Positions 29,056 to 37,216 of a DNA stretch of 64,000 nucleotides are shown here, in pieces. The stretch is from Sphingobium phenoxybenzoativorans. Lineage in GTDB: Bacteria > Pseudomonadota > Alphaproteobacteria > Sphingomonadales > Sphingomonadaceae. The DNA lies in assembly GCF_001757355.1 (NCBI RefSeq), contig NZ_MINO01000002.1:62001-126000 (forward strand), in the 5' to 3' direction. The notes beneath the pieces were generated by a model that saw only the letters and a program-made list of their open reading frames with translations, was not told the DNA's origin and did not search any database. Position numbers and translations under genes: made by a program. The first letter of the stretch is position 1; every line of letters begins with the position of its first letter.

Positions 29056-30063
29056 TCACCAGCTTCCAAACCCCGGTGTTTCTCCGGTAACCTGCGTGGC
29101 GACGCGCACCGGGCGCTGGCGGCCGATGGTGGGGCGCTTGCGCAGGCGGAGCGTTGGCCATTGGCCATGCTGGTTGCTGTTGTCGATGCGGTCGGCGAGG
29201 CGCATGCCCTGCCTGCGATAGGCTGCGATGACCCGATCCGCCTGCGTGTCGAGAAGTCCCGCGAGGATCAGCGTGCCGCCATCCTCCAACAAAGCGCAGA
29301 GCGAGGGCGCGAGATCGATCAGCGGTCCCGCCAGGATGTTCGCGATGATGAGGTCGTAAGGCGCTCGGCCGATAATCGCGGGATGGTGCGCGCCCGCCGC
29401 CGTCACCAGAGCAAGCTGCCCGCCGCCATTGCCCAGGGGCACGGCGTTCACCCGCGCATTCTTCTCCGTAACCTCCACCGATACGGGATCGATATCCGAT
29501 GCGATGGCATAGGCGCGGGGCCACAAATGCATGGCGGCGAAGGCGAGGATGCCGGTGCCGGTGCCGATGTCCACGATATTGCCGAAACGGTGGCCAAGGC
29601 GGCGGGCGCGATCCAGCATGCGCAGGCAGCCTGATGTGGTCTCATGCTGCCCGGTGCCGAACGCCTGCCCTGCAGTGATCAGATAGTTACGGAAACCTGC
29701 CTGTTCCGGGTCGCTTGCCATGTTGCGGACGTAAAATCGACCGGCGGCGACCGGCTCCAGGCCCTGCTGGCTGAGCGTGACCCAATCTTCGGCGGGAAGC
29801 TGCTCCAGAATCGGCGTCGCCGCAGCCGCGCTCGGCACCAGGGTACGGACGAGCGCGATGGTCTCCTTGCCCGGCTTGCCCTCAAAATAGGCATCCAGCC
29901 GCCATTGCAGCGGATCGTCCGGCTCCACTTCGCTGGTCATCAGCGCGGGCGGATTGTCGAGCATGGCGAGCAGGCCGATATCGTCCGACAACGCCTCCGC
30001 TTCCTCGCGGGTGCAGGGGAGGGTGAGTTTCCAGCTTTCGGCTGCGGCTGGATCAGCGGACAT
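29056..30063 (-). CDS. prmA: Ribosomal protein L11 methyltransferase PrmA
   Basis: The 335-residue protein trimethylates ribosomal protein L11. The N-terminal substrate-recognition part is variable; the C-terminal SAM-dependent domain shows AFGTGQHETTSGCLRMLDRA, NIVDIGTGTGILAFAAMHLW (motif I), AIASDIDPVSVEVTEKNARV, and APYDLIIANILAGPLIDLAP with the N-I-L-A motif. The start at 30063 is taken because GGAG lies 8 bases before it; an ATG at 30075 lacks one. It overlaps the end of the upstream SDR gene by 11 bases, so both are co-transcribed. Confidence 0.93.
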   Translation of the reverse strand: MSADPAAAESWKLTLPCTREEAEALSDDIGLLAMLDNPPALMTSEVEPDDPLQWRLDAYFEGKPGKETIALVRTLVPSAAAATPILEQLPAEDWVTLSQQGLEPVAAGRFYVRNMASDPEQAGFRNYLITAGQAFGTGQHETTSGCLRMLDRARRLGHRFGNIVDIGTGTGILAFAAMHLWPRAYAIASDIDPVSVEVTEKNARVNAVPLGNGGGQLALVTAAGAHHPAIIGRAPYDLIIANILAGPLIDLAPSLCALLEDGGTLILAGLLDTQADRVIAAYRRQGMRLADRIDNSNQHGQWPTLRLRKRPTIGRQRPVRVATQVTGETPGFGSW

Positions 30064-30736
30064 AGCTGGCTCCATTGGCGTCGAGTATGGCGCCGGTCAT
30101 GGAGGGCGGGGCGCCCTTCGCAAGAAAGGCGGTGATCGCGGCGATTTCCTCCGGCGTCGCAACGCGGCCGAGGGGAATGTCGGCGAGGAGCTGATCGCCG
30201 CCGCGGCTGGAGAGATAATCCTGCGCCATACCGGTTATGGTAAAGCCGGGGCAGATGGCGAAGGCCAGGATATTGTCCAGTGCATAGGCCCGCGCGATCG
30301 TCTTGGTCATGGCGACCATGCCGCCCTTCGACGCCGCATAATGCCAATGGGCGGGCGAATCGCCGCGATAGGCGGCCCGGCTGGCGATATTGATGATGCG
30401 GCCAGGCGTGGCCTTCTCCCGCCAATGCAGGACGGCGCGGCGGCACAGAATGGCCGATGCCTCAAGATTGATCGTCATGGTGCGCCGCCAATTGTCGAGC
30501 CAGCCATCCCCGTCGAGCGGCGCTTCCTCAAAAACGCCCGCATTGTTGATGAGGACGTCTATACGTCCGCCAAGAGCATCCAGCGCATTGTCCCAGAGCG
30601 CGTCGGCGGCGCCCTCAGCGCTCAGGTCCGCATCGCGGCTGCTGGCGGCAAAAAGGCGGTTGCCGGGTTTCAGCGTTTCCGCAATGGCCGCGCCAATGCC
30701 GCGCGACGCGCCGGTCAAAAGGATATGCTGTGTCAT
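30053..30736 (-). CDS. Short-chain dehydrogenase/reductase
   Basis: The 227-residue protein has the classical SDR layout: TGASRGIGAAIAETL for cofactor binding at the N-terminus, VLINNAGVFEEAPLDG, a serine in IINIASRAAYRGD and the catalytic YAASKGG, then CPGFTITGMA. It resembles FabG-like 3-oxoacyl reductases in length and motifs, but no acyl-carrier genes are near. The arginine in ASSRDADL after the second strand suggests NADPH. Substrate unknown. It overlaps prmA, an association whose meaning is unclear. Confidence 0.85.
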   Translation of the reverse strand: MTQHILLTGASRGIGAAIAETLKPGNRLFAASSRDADLSAEGAADALWDNALDALGGRIDVLINNAGVFEEAPLDGDGWLDNWRRTMTINLEASAILCRRAVLHWREKATPGRIINIASRAAYRGDSPAHWHYAASKGGMVAMTKTIARAYALDNILAFAICPGFTITGMAQDYLSSRGGDQLLADIPLGRVATPEEIAAITAFLAKGAPPSMTGAILDANGASYVR

Positions 30737-30827
30737 CGCGCCCGCTTAGACGAGCGCAGGTCCGCGGGAAAGAGAGACGGTGAAAACCGGCTCTGGCGCG
30801 GTTATAGGGCCAGATTCAGGCTTGGCC

Positions 30828-32162
30828 TCAGGCCACGCGGCGGCCAAATTCGGCTGAAGCTTCGCGCAGGGTCGACAGTTTGCCCTCGACACTCACGAAG
30901 CCGCGCTCAAGCTCGTCGATTTCCGAGGCGACGACTTCCGTGTCCTGGCGGATGGCGGAGATGGTCGAGGACATGGAGTCGGCGGCCAACGCCGTTTCGT
31001 CGACGGCGGCGGTGATCATGGTGACGGTCTGCGCCTGCGCGTCCATCGCAATGCGGATGCGGTCGGCGGAGGTCTGCACCTCGTCCACCGTGTCGCGGAT
31101 GCGCTGGTTGGTTTCGACCGACTGGCGGGTCGATACCTGAATGGCGGAAATCTTGCCGGCGATGTCGTCGGTCGCGCGGGCCGTCTGGCTGGCGAGCGAC
31201 TTCACTTCCTGGGCGACGACCGCAAAGCCTCGGCCTGCGTCTCCAGCGCGGGCGGCCTCGATGGTGGCATTGAGCGCGAGCAGGTTGGTCTGCCCGGCAA
31301 TGTCGCGGATGAGGCCAAGGATCGATTCGATCGACTTGGCATGTTCCGACAGGGTGGTTGACATGGTGACGGCGTCACCGGCCTGGGCCGACGCGCGGGC
31401 GGCGACTTCGGCCGCGCCCTCGACTTCGGCGCGGGCGTCCTCGATCGCGCGGATGAGGCCGGCGGAGGTCTGAGCCGCCTCGCGCATGGCGAGGGCGGAT
31501 TGTTCGGCGGCGGCGGCGACTTCCGACGCCTTGCCCAGCATGCCGCGGGTGGCGGCGGATGCATCCTTGGCCTGTTCGCGCAGACCCTCGCCCAGCATCG
31601 ATGCGCCGTCGATTTCTCCAACGATGCGCTTTTCGAACAGGGTGCCGTTCAATTCGCGTTCGGCCTCTTCTTCCTCCGCCACATGGGTTGCCAGGGCGGC
31701 GCAGATCAATTCCGATTCCACCATTGAGAGACGCAGCATTGCGCGCATCAGGCGGCGGCGTTCGCCATCATCCTGACCAGTCTGGTCCCATATAACGTCG
31801 CACACGCTTTCGTTCGCGGTGGACATCGCCACCAGCACAGTGCGGATGGAAATGCTGTGCTTGCGTGCGTGAATGACGCAGGCGCGGCCCGAATTGGCCC
31901 AGTTCTCCGAGCGGAGATTGGTGAATTTCTCGCGGACGTAGCGCAGAATTTCAGCCTGCAGCTTTTCGAGCGCAGCCGCGGACAGGCGATCCGCAAGCCC
32001 GCTGCTGGCGAGATAGGCGTCCAGGAAGACCTTGGCCGTGCTGCGCCCCTGATCGGGCAGCAGAGCGAAGATGGCCGCGCAATCTTCCGCCAGCGTGTCG
32101 CCGGGATCGAATTCCTTCAGCCGTTCCTGCATCGTCACATCCACCTTTGCGCGCCGCGCCAT
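30828..32162 (-). CDS. Cytosolic chemoreceptor with a globin-like sensor domain
   Basis: The 444-residue protein has no membrane helix. Residues 25-170 are all helical and resemble globin-coupled sensors: [16 protein letters not shown], then the segment [16 protein letters not shown], in which H98 or H102 is a candidate haem ligand, as in the conserved H-x-x-I-G region of that group. From about residue 195 a methyl-accepting signalling domain follows, with the hairpin [20 protein letters not shown] and [18 protein letters not shown]. The family senses oxygen or redox state and signals to CheA, or in aerotaxis. No che genes are near. CTGGAG precedes the ATG. Confidence 0.75.
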   Translation of the reverse strand: MARRAKVDVTMQERLKEFDPGDTLAEDCAAIFALLPDQGRSTAKVFLDAYLASSGLADRLSAAALEKLQAEILRYVREKFTNLRSENWANSGRACVIHARKHSISIRTVLVAMSTANESVCDVIWDQTGQDDGERRRLMRAMLRLSMVESELICAALATHVAEEEEAERELNGTLFEKRIVGEIDGASMLGEGLREQAKDASAATRGMLGKASEVAAAAEQSALAMREAAQTSAGLIRAIEDARAEVEGAAEVAARASAQAGDAVTMSTTLSEHAKSIESILGLIRDIAGQTNLLALNATIEAARAGDAGRGFAVVAQEVKSLASQTARATDDIAGKISAIQVSTRQSVETNQRIRDTVDEVQTSADRIRIAMDAQAQTVTMITAAVDETALAADSMSSTISAIRQDTEVVASEIDELERGFVSVEGKLSTLREASAEFGRRVA

Positions 32163-32380
32163 TTCCGGTTCTCCAGAACATCCCCCGCGGGTATCTTTGG
32201 ACCCGTCACCACGGTCTTATCCCGGAACTGGTTAATCATCTCTTATACAACCATCAGTTTTCCCCCCCGCGAAGGGGGTGAAGTGACGGCAAGTAGCAAA
32301 GATGGTTCTGATAATTGCGCGATGGAGGGGTGCGCGCTAAGGGGATCGGGAATCATAGACGCTCAAGGGACCCACACCGC

Positions 32381-32776
32381 ATGGCGCGATCCACCAACAG
32401 GCCGTTATCTCCGCATCTTACGATATGGAAATGGGGGCCGCATATGGCGATTTCCATCTTCCACCGCATCACCGGCAGCGGCCTTGCGACCGTAGGCGCG
32501 CTTGGGCTGGTCTGGTGGCTGTGGGCGGCGGCGAGCGGCAAGGCGGCTTATGAAACCTTCATCGCCTGCGCGACTTCGCCGATCGGTTATCTGGTCCTGA
32601 TCGGTTTGACCTGGGCTTTCTTCCAGCATCTCTTTTCCGGCCTGCGCCATTTCGTGCTGGATATCGGCGCGGGATATGAGCTGAAGACCAACAAGAGCTG
32701 GTCGATCCTCGTCTTTGTTCTGGCCATCGCTGCCACCGGCATCCTGTGGCTTGTCATTCTTGCGGGGAAAATCTGA
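32381..32776 (+). CDS. sdhC: Succinate dehydrogenase cytochrome b556 subunit SdhC
   Basis: The 131-residue membrane subunit anchors complex II and helps bind haem b and ubiquinone. The start at 32381 gives RPLSPHLTIWKWGPHM at residues 7-22, followed by SIFHRITGSGL, both family signatures. Three membrane helices are visible (AVGALGLVWWLWAAASG-like, GYLVLIGLTWAFFQHLFSGL and WSILVFVLAIAATGILWLVI). The His in HLFSGLRHFVLD is the usual haem ligand region. It overlaps sdhD by one base. Confidence 0.93.
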   Translation: MARSTNRPLSPHLTIWKWGPHMAISIFHRITGSGLATVGALGLVWWLWAAASGKAAYETFIACATSPIGYLVLIGLTWAFFQHLFSGLRHFVLDIGAGYELKTNKSWSILVFVLAIAATGILWLVILAGKI

Positions 32777-33168
32777 TGGGCACGGGAACCGGCATCGGCC
32801 GCGTAAGGGGCCTCGGCAGCGCCAAGACGGGCGCGCATCACTGGATTCAGCAGCGCGTGACGGCGGCGGGCAACGTCCTGCTGCTCGTCTGGTTTCTGAT
32901 CAGCCTCTTCAAGCTGCCCGGCCTCGAATATGCGGAGGTCGTCGCCTGGCTCGGTCAGCCGCTGGTCGCGGTGCCGATGATGCTGATGCTCGCCAACCTG
33001 TTCTGGCACCTGCGTATGGGCCTGCAGGTCGTGATCGAGGATTATGTCCATGAGGAGGGCACCAAATTCGGCACGCTCCTCCTTCTCAACTTCTACGCCA
33101 TCGGCGGAGCCGCGCTCGGCATCTTCGCCATCGCCAAGATCGCATTTACCGCAGGGGCCGCTTCCTGA
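32776..33168 (+). CDS. sdhD: Succinate dehydrogenase membrane anchor subunit SdhD
   Basis: The 130-residue protein is the second anchor of complex [22 protein letters not shown] and [20 protein letters not shown] match the SdhD N-terminus, and [19 protein letters not shown] supplies the quinone-site Tyr/Asp region after the second helix. Three membrane helices are visible. Both ends overlap by one base with neighbours (TGATG), so translation of the three sdh genes is coupled. Confidence 0.92.
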   Translation: MGTGTGIGRVRGLGSAKTGAHHWIQQRVTAAGNVLLLVWFLISLFKLPGLEYAEVVAWLGQPLVAVPMMLMLANLFWHLRMGLQVVIEDYVHEEGTKFGTLLLLNFYAIGGAALGIFAIAKIAFTAGAAS

Positions 33169-34985
33169 TGTCGACGGACAGCTACAAGATCATCGACCAT
33201 ACCTATGACACGGTGGTCGTCGGCGCAGGCGGTTCCGGCCTGCGCGCCACCATGGGCAGCGCCGAGGCGGGCCTGAAAACCGCGTGCATTACCAAGGTAT
33301 TCCCGACCCGCAGCCATACGGTCGCGGCGCAGGGCGGCATCGCCGCCAGCCTTGGCAACAACACGCCGGATCACTGGACCTGGCACATGTACGACACCGT
33401 CAAGGGGTCGGACTGGCTGGGCGACCAGGACGCCATCGAATATATGGTGCGCGAGGCGCCTGCCGCGGTCATCGAACTGGAGCATGCGGGCGTGCCGTTC
33501 AGCCGTAACCCGGAGGGCACCATCTACCAGCGGCCCTTTGGTGGTCACATGCAGAATATGGGCGCTGGTCCGCCCGTGCAGCGCACCTGCGCCGCCGCCG
33601 ACCGCACCGGCCACGCCATGCTTCACGCGCTCTATCAGCAGAGCCTGAAATATGATGCGGACTTCTACATCGAATATTTCGCCATCGACCTGATCATGGA
33701 AGATGGCCCGAACGGCAAGGAATGCCGCGGGGTCATTGCGCTCTGCATGGAGGACGGCTCCATTCATCGCTTCCGCAGCCATGCGGTCGTGCTGGCGACG
33801 GGCGGTTATGGCCGGTCCTATTTCTCCGCAACATCGGCGCACACCTGCACCGGAGACGGCGGCGGCATGGTGCTGCGCGCCGGCCTGCCGCTGCAGGACC
33901 TGGAGTTCGTGCAGTTCCACCCGACCGGCATCTACGGCGCTGGCGTGCTGATCACCGAGGGCGCGCGCGGCGAGGGTGGGTATCTCACCAACTCCGAGGG
34001 CGAACGCTTCATGGAGCGCTATGCCCCGTCCGCGAAGGACCTGGCGTCGCGCGACGTTGTCTCCCGCTCGATGGCGATGGAGATGCGCGAAGGGCGCGGC
34101 GTCGGCGAGCATAAGGATCATATCTTCCTGCACCTCGACCATATCGATCCCAAGGTGCTGGCCGAGCGCCTGCCGGGCATCACGGAGAGCGGCAAGATTT
34201 TCGCGGGCGTCGACCTGACCCGTCAGCCGCTGCCGGTGACGCCGACCGTCCATTACAATATGGGCGGCATCCCCTGTAACTATCATGGGCAGGTGGTGAC
34301 GAAGAAGGATGGCGATCCCGAAGTCATAGTGCCGGGCCTGTTCGCCGTGGGCGAGGCCGCCTGCGTGTCGGTGCATGGCGCCAACCGCCTTGGCTCCAAC
34401 TCGCTGATCGACCTTGTCGTGTTCGGCCGCGCGACCGGCCTGTTCCTCAAGGACAATGTGAAGCCCAACAGTTCGCACAGGGCGTTGCCGAAGGATTCGG
34501 CCGATCTGGCGCTTGGCCGCCTCGACCATTATCGCAACGCCAAGGGCGGTTCGCCGACCGCGCAGGTCCGTCTGGACATGCAGCGCACGATGCAGAAGCA
34601 TGCCGCCGTGTTCCGCGACACCGCGCTGCTGGCCGAGGGCGTCGAGCGGATGCAGAAGGTCAACAAGCGGATGGAAGACATCGGCGTGACCGACCGTTCG
34701 CTGATCTGGAACACCGATCTGGTCGAGACGCTGGAGCTGGATAATCTGATGGCGCAGGCTGTGTGCACCATGGAAAGCGCAAACAACCGCAAGGAATCGC
34801 GCGGCGCCCATGCGCATGAGGACTTCCCGGATCGCGACGATGCGAACTGGATGAAGCACACGATTAGCTGGTTCGACGGCTGGGGCGGCAAGGGCGGCAA
34901 GGTGACGCTCGATTACCGTCCGGTGCACGACTATACGATGACCGACGAAGCGGAATATGTGAAGCCCAAGGCGCGCGTATACTGA
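33168..34985 (+). CDS. sdhA: Succinate dehydrogenase flavoprotein subunit SdhA
   Basis: The 605-residue catalytic subunit oxidises succinate to fumarate. FAD binding: [20 protein letters not shown] near the N-terminus; covalent flavin site [20 protein letters not shown]; active-site segments [20 protein letters not shown] and [13 protein letters not shown]; and [18 protein letters not shown]. The C-terminal helical part is normal in length. The next part of the usual operon, the iron-sulfur subunit, is absent: a terminator follows within 28 bases of the stop. Confidence 0.97.
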   Translation: MSTDSYKIIDHTYDTVVVGAGGSGLRATMGSAEAGLKTACITKVFPTRSHTVAAQGGIAASLGNNTPDHWTWHMYDTVKGSDWLGDQDAIEYMVREAPAAVIELEHAGVPFSRNPEGTIYQRPFGGHMQNMGAGPPVQRTCAAADRTGHAMLHALYQQSLKYDADFYIEYFAIDLIMEDGPNGKECRGVIALCMEDGSIHRFRSHAVVLATGGYGRSYFSATSAHTCTGDGGGMVLRAGLPLQDLEFVQFHPTGIYGAGVLITEGARGEGGYLTNSEGERFMERYAPSAKDLASRDVVSRSMAMEMREGRGVGEHKDHIFLHLDHIDPKVLAERLPGITESGKIFAGVDLTRQPLPVTPTVHYNMGGIPCNYHGQVVTKKDGDPEVIVPGLFAVGEAACVSVHGANRLGSNSLIDLVVFGRATGLFLKDNVKPNSSHRALPKDSADLALGRLDHYRNAKGGSPTAQVRLDMQRTMQKHAAVFRDTALLAEGVERMQKVNKRMEDIGVTDRSLIWNTDLVETLELDNLMAQAVCTMESANNRKESRGAHAHEDFPDRDDANWMKHTISWFDGWGGKGGKVTLDYRPVHDYTMTDEAEYVKPKARVY

Positions 34986-35013
34986 GTTGATGCTTCAGCG
35001 GTAGGGAATGACA

Positions 35014-35044
35014 GGGGCCGGTGATGAACCGGCCCCTTTTCCTA
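35014..35044 (+). terminator. Rho-independent terminator after sdhA
   Basis: GGGGCCGG (35014-35021) and CCGGCCCC (35029-35036) form a perfect 8-bp stem with a 7-base loop, followed by TTTTCCTATTT. It ends the sdhCDA transcript. Confidence 0.88.
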
Positions 35045-35080
35045 TTTGGCAACATGCCGGGCGGTCCCAATAAGGCACGG

Positions 35081-35120
35081 CCGTTAACCATTTATCCGTG
35101 TTTACGGAAGTGGTTAACGG
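35081..35120. promoter_or_regulatory. Nested inverted repeat upstream of the PAP2 gene
   Basis: CCGTTAACCA (35081-35090) and TGGTTAACGG (35111-35120) are perfect 10-bp inverted arms. Between them TCCGT-GTTT-ACGGA (35095-35108) is a second palindrome. There is no gene product on this stretch. It may be an operator for a dimeric regulator, or a hairpin in a leader. Confidence 0.6.
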
Positions 35121-35123
35121 GTT

Positions 35124-35141
35124 CATGACATTTGCATGACA
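35124..35141 (-). promoter_or_regulatory. Pho-box-like direct repeat
   Basis: CATGACA occurs twice, at 35124 and 35135, exactly 11 bases apart. Read on the minus strand this is TGTCATG-CAAA-TGTCATG, close to the known PhoB box with CTGTCAT repeats every 11 bases. It lies 20 bases before the PAP2 start codon and immediately beyond the inverted repeat, in reverse orientation to the gene. Confidence 0.5.
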
Positions 35142-35161
35142 GACGCAGCGTCAGCATAGCC

Positions 35162-35866
35162 ATGGGAGGGCTGGACACAGCCGTTGCCGGTCTATGCTCC
35201 CGCTTGCAGGGCCAATGGCCGCTATTCGATCATATCGTCCTGGACCTGTTCCAGATGGACACTTTCAAATTGATGCCGATGATGACGGTCATCGTCGCGC
35301 TTTGGCTGTCGGCAACGGAAAATCCCGTCCGGCAGAAGGCGCTGTTTGATGGGGTTGTAGCGGGTTTCCTTGCGCTCATTCTGTCGCGCGTCATCCAGAA
35401 TAGCGGGCCATTCCGGGCGCGGCCGGCTTTGTCCGGGCAATTCGTCTTTCCTGTGCCGGACGACGGGTTTCCGAACGACTGGAGCTCTTTTCCCAGCGAT
35501 ACGGCCAGTCTGGGCTTCGCCCTTGCCTTTGCGATCTGGAGGACGTCGCGGCCTCTGGGCGCGGCCGCCTTCCTGTGGGCGACAGTGGTCGTGACGTTTC
35601 CGCGCCTTTATGGCGGGTTCCATTATCCCAGCGATATCCTGGCCGGGGCGGCGATCGGCATGGGCTGCGCATGGCTCTATCCGCGCTCCGGCCGTGTGGC
35701 GGAATGGGTGTGGACAACCGCAGACAGGATAAGGGCATGGCGGCCGGTTTGTTTCTACGCCGCGCTCTTTGTCGTGGCGTTTCAGCTCAGCACCTATTTC
35801 TACGATATTCGCAGAGCGGGTCAGAAGTCACTGGAAACTGCGGGAATTGTGCGCACCGCCAATTGA
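35162..35866 (+). CDS. PAP2-family phosphatase-like membrane protein, motif 2 His replaced
   Basis: The 234-residue membrane protein has about six helices and the three PAP2 motifs in order: SGPFRARPAL (motif 1, R-P), SSFPSDTASLGFALAFA (motif 2) and RLYGGFHYPSDILAGAAIG (motif 3, with the nucleophile His and Asp). In the family motif 2 is P-S-G/D-H; here the His is Thr, at about residue 112. The acid role of that residue makes normal phosphatase chemistry uncertain. The start at 35162 is chosen over a TTG 10 codons upstream, but neither has a good ribosome site. A Pho-box-like repeat lies upstream. Confidence 0.75.
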   Translation: MGGLDTAVAGLCSRLQGQWPLFDHIVLDLFQMDTFKLMPMMTVIVALWLSATENPVRQKALFDGVVAGFLALILSRVIQNSGPFRARPALSGQFVFPVPDDGFPNDWSSFPSDTASLGFALAFAIWRTSRPLGAAAFLWATVVVTFPRLYGGFHYPSDILAGAAIGMGCAWLYPRSGRVAEWVWTTADRIRAWRPVCFYAALFVVAFQLSTYFYDIRRAGQKSLETAGIVRTAN

Positions 35867-36012
35867 TCGCGGCTAGGTGGACCGCGCGTTCGACTATGAT
35901 CTTTGCGGGAACAGGACCGCCGCAATCCTCTTTTCACCGGCGCAAAACAGGTCTGCATGTTGACGCGCGGAGAGCCTGATGCTCTGGTCCGGGCCGGAAG
36001 CAGAGGAGCGGC

Positions 36013-36702
36013 ATGATCCATCGCGAGCGTCATTCGATCAACCGCATCGGCTGGTTGCGGGCGGCCGTGCTGGGCGCGAATGACGGTATCGTATCCACCG
36101 CCAGTCTGATCATCGGCGTGGCGGCCGCCGGAGCGGCGCGAGAGAATATCCTGCTGTCCGGCATCGCCGCTCTGGTGGCGGGGGCCATGTCGATGGCGGC
36201 CGGAGAATATGTCTCCGTCAGTTCCCAGTCCGACACGGAGCGCGCGGATTTGAAAAAGGAGCGGCGCGAACTGGCCGATGAGCCTGAGCTGGAGCTGCAG
36301 GAGCTGACCGCAATCTATATGGGCCGCGGGCTGTCGTCCGATCTGGCGAGGCGGGTGGCAGAGCAATTGACCGCGCATGATGCGCTGGCCGCGCATGCGC
36401 GTGACGAACTCGGCATTTCGCCCGAACTGGCCGCCCGGCCCCTGCAGGCGGCGGCGGCATCCGCCCTGACATTCAGCGCGGGGGCAGCGGCGCCATTGCT
36501 GGCCGTGGCGGCGATGCCGGTCGACGGGCTGCTCTACGCCGTGCCCGTGGTGGCGCTGCTGGGGCTGATCCTGCTCGGCTATCTGGGCGCATGGGCCGGT
36601 GGAGCGAAGGCGACGCGGCCCGTATTGCGCGTCGCCATCTGGGGTGTGCTCGCCATGGCCGTCACCGCCGGGATCGGGCGGCTGGTGGGAACGGTGGTCT
36701 AG
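36013..36702 (+). CDS. VIT-family (CCC1/VIT1-like) iron/manganese transporter
   Basis: The 229-residue protein belongs to the vacuolar iron transporter family. SINRIGWLRAAVLGANDGIV and STASLIIGVAAAGA are the first helix signature, and GAMSMAAGEYVSVSSQSDTE is the second. A cytosolic Glu-rich metal-binding helix pair (KKERRELADEPELELQELT) follows, then helices near 150-229. It would move Fe(II) or Mn(II) out of the cytosol. No metal regulator site is recognisable upstream. Its stop overlaps the end of the convergent hypothetical gene by 4 bases. Confidence 0.88.
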   Translation: MIHRERHSINRIGWLRAAVLGANDGIVSTASLIIGVAAAGAARENILLSGIAALVAGAMSMAAGEYVSVSSQSDTERADLKKERRELADEPELELQELTAIYMGRGLSSDLARRVAEQLTAHDALAAHARDELGISPELAARPLQAAAASALTFSAGAAAPLLAVAAMPVDGLLYAVPVVALLGLILLGYLGAWAGGAKATRPVLRVAIWGVLAMAVTAGIGRLVGTVV

Positions 36703-37019
36703 GCGACCGCCGGCTGTTCCAGCAACAAACCGAGCGGCACTGCATTCACCACCACGCTGCCCGCATCCACGTTGGAAATGCGCAGTTTTGCCTTGGCGCT
36801 ATAGGGAATCAGCGCGCAGATGGTCTGCGGCGAAATGGAAGGGTTATCGCCCATATAATCGGCGGTGACGCCCTTCGCGACCGTGGTTCCGTTTATGATG
36901 ATTTCGCAGATGGTCACGAAGCGAACCTGATGTCCCGCAGCGAAAATGATGCTGGTGAAAGTTCCCGGCTTCAGGTCATATTCGCCCATCGCCGTGCCTA
37001 TATTGGTCGTCTCAAACAT
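36699..37019 (-). CDS. Hypothetical beta-rich protein
   Basis: I do not recognise this 106-residue protein. It has no signal peptide or membrane helix, is rich in Val, Ile and Thr alternating as in beta strands (VRFVTICEIIINGTTVAKGV), and has two Cys. The first residues MFETTNIGTAMGEYDLKPG are well formed and GGAGGG lies just before the ATG, so the gene is probably real. It converges with the VIT-family gene and overlaps it by 4 bases. Confidence 0.55.
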   Translation of the reverse strand: MFETTNIGTAMGEYDLKPGTFTSIIFAAGHQVRFVTICEIIINGTTVAKGVTADYMGDNPSISPQTICALIPYSAKAKLRISNVDAGSVVVNAVPLGLLLEQPAVA

Positions 37020-37216
37020 AAGCCCTCCTGACGGAAGCCGGTATTGGCGTCCGCATGCAGGATAGGCCGATATCTCCGTTTCCGGACGCAGCAGTCTGCG
37101 CCATTCTGCTCCCGATCCGGCTGTGAATGGTTCGTTCTGAACCTTTGGGTTGCAGGCAGGGACGGTAGCGGGAATAGTCCAGACATATTCCGCCCCATGA
37201 TGAAGGACTTGCCGTT

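Noticed and set aside
32261-32280. C-run/G-run hairpin upstream of sdhC
   Set aside because: Simple-sequence stem with no T run on the plus strand; it may be part of the sdh leader but I cannot support a function.
33093-34928. A 611-codon open frame antisense to sdhA
   Set aside because: Same kind of shadow; sdhA on the plus strand has all catalytic motifs.
37131-37145. GGTTC-GTTCT-GAACC inverted repeat upstream of the M20 peptidase
   Set aside because: Arms of five bases are expected by chance and nothing else marks it.
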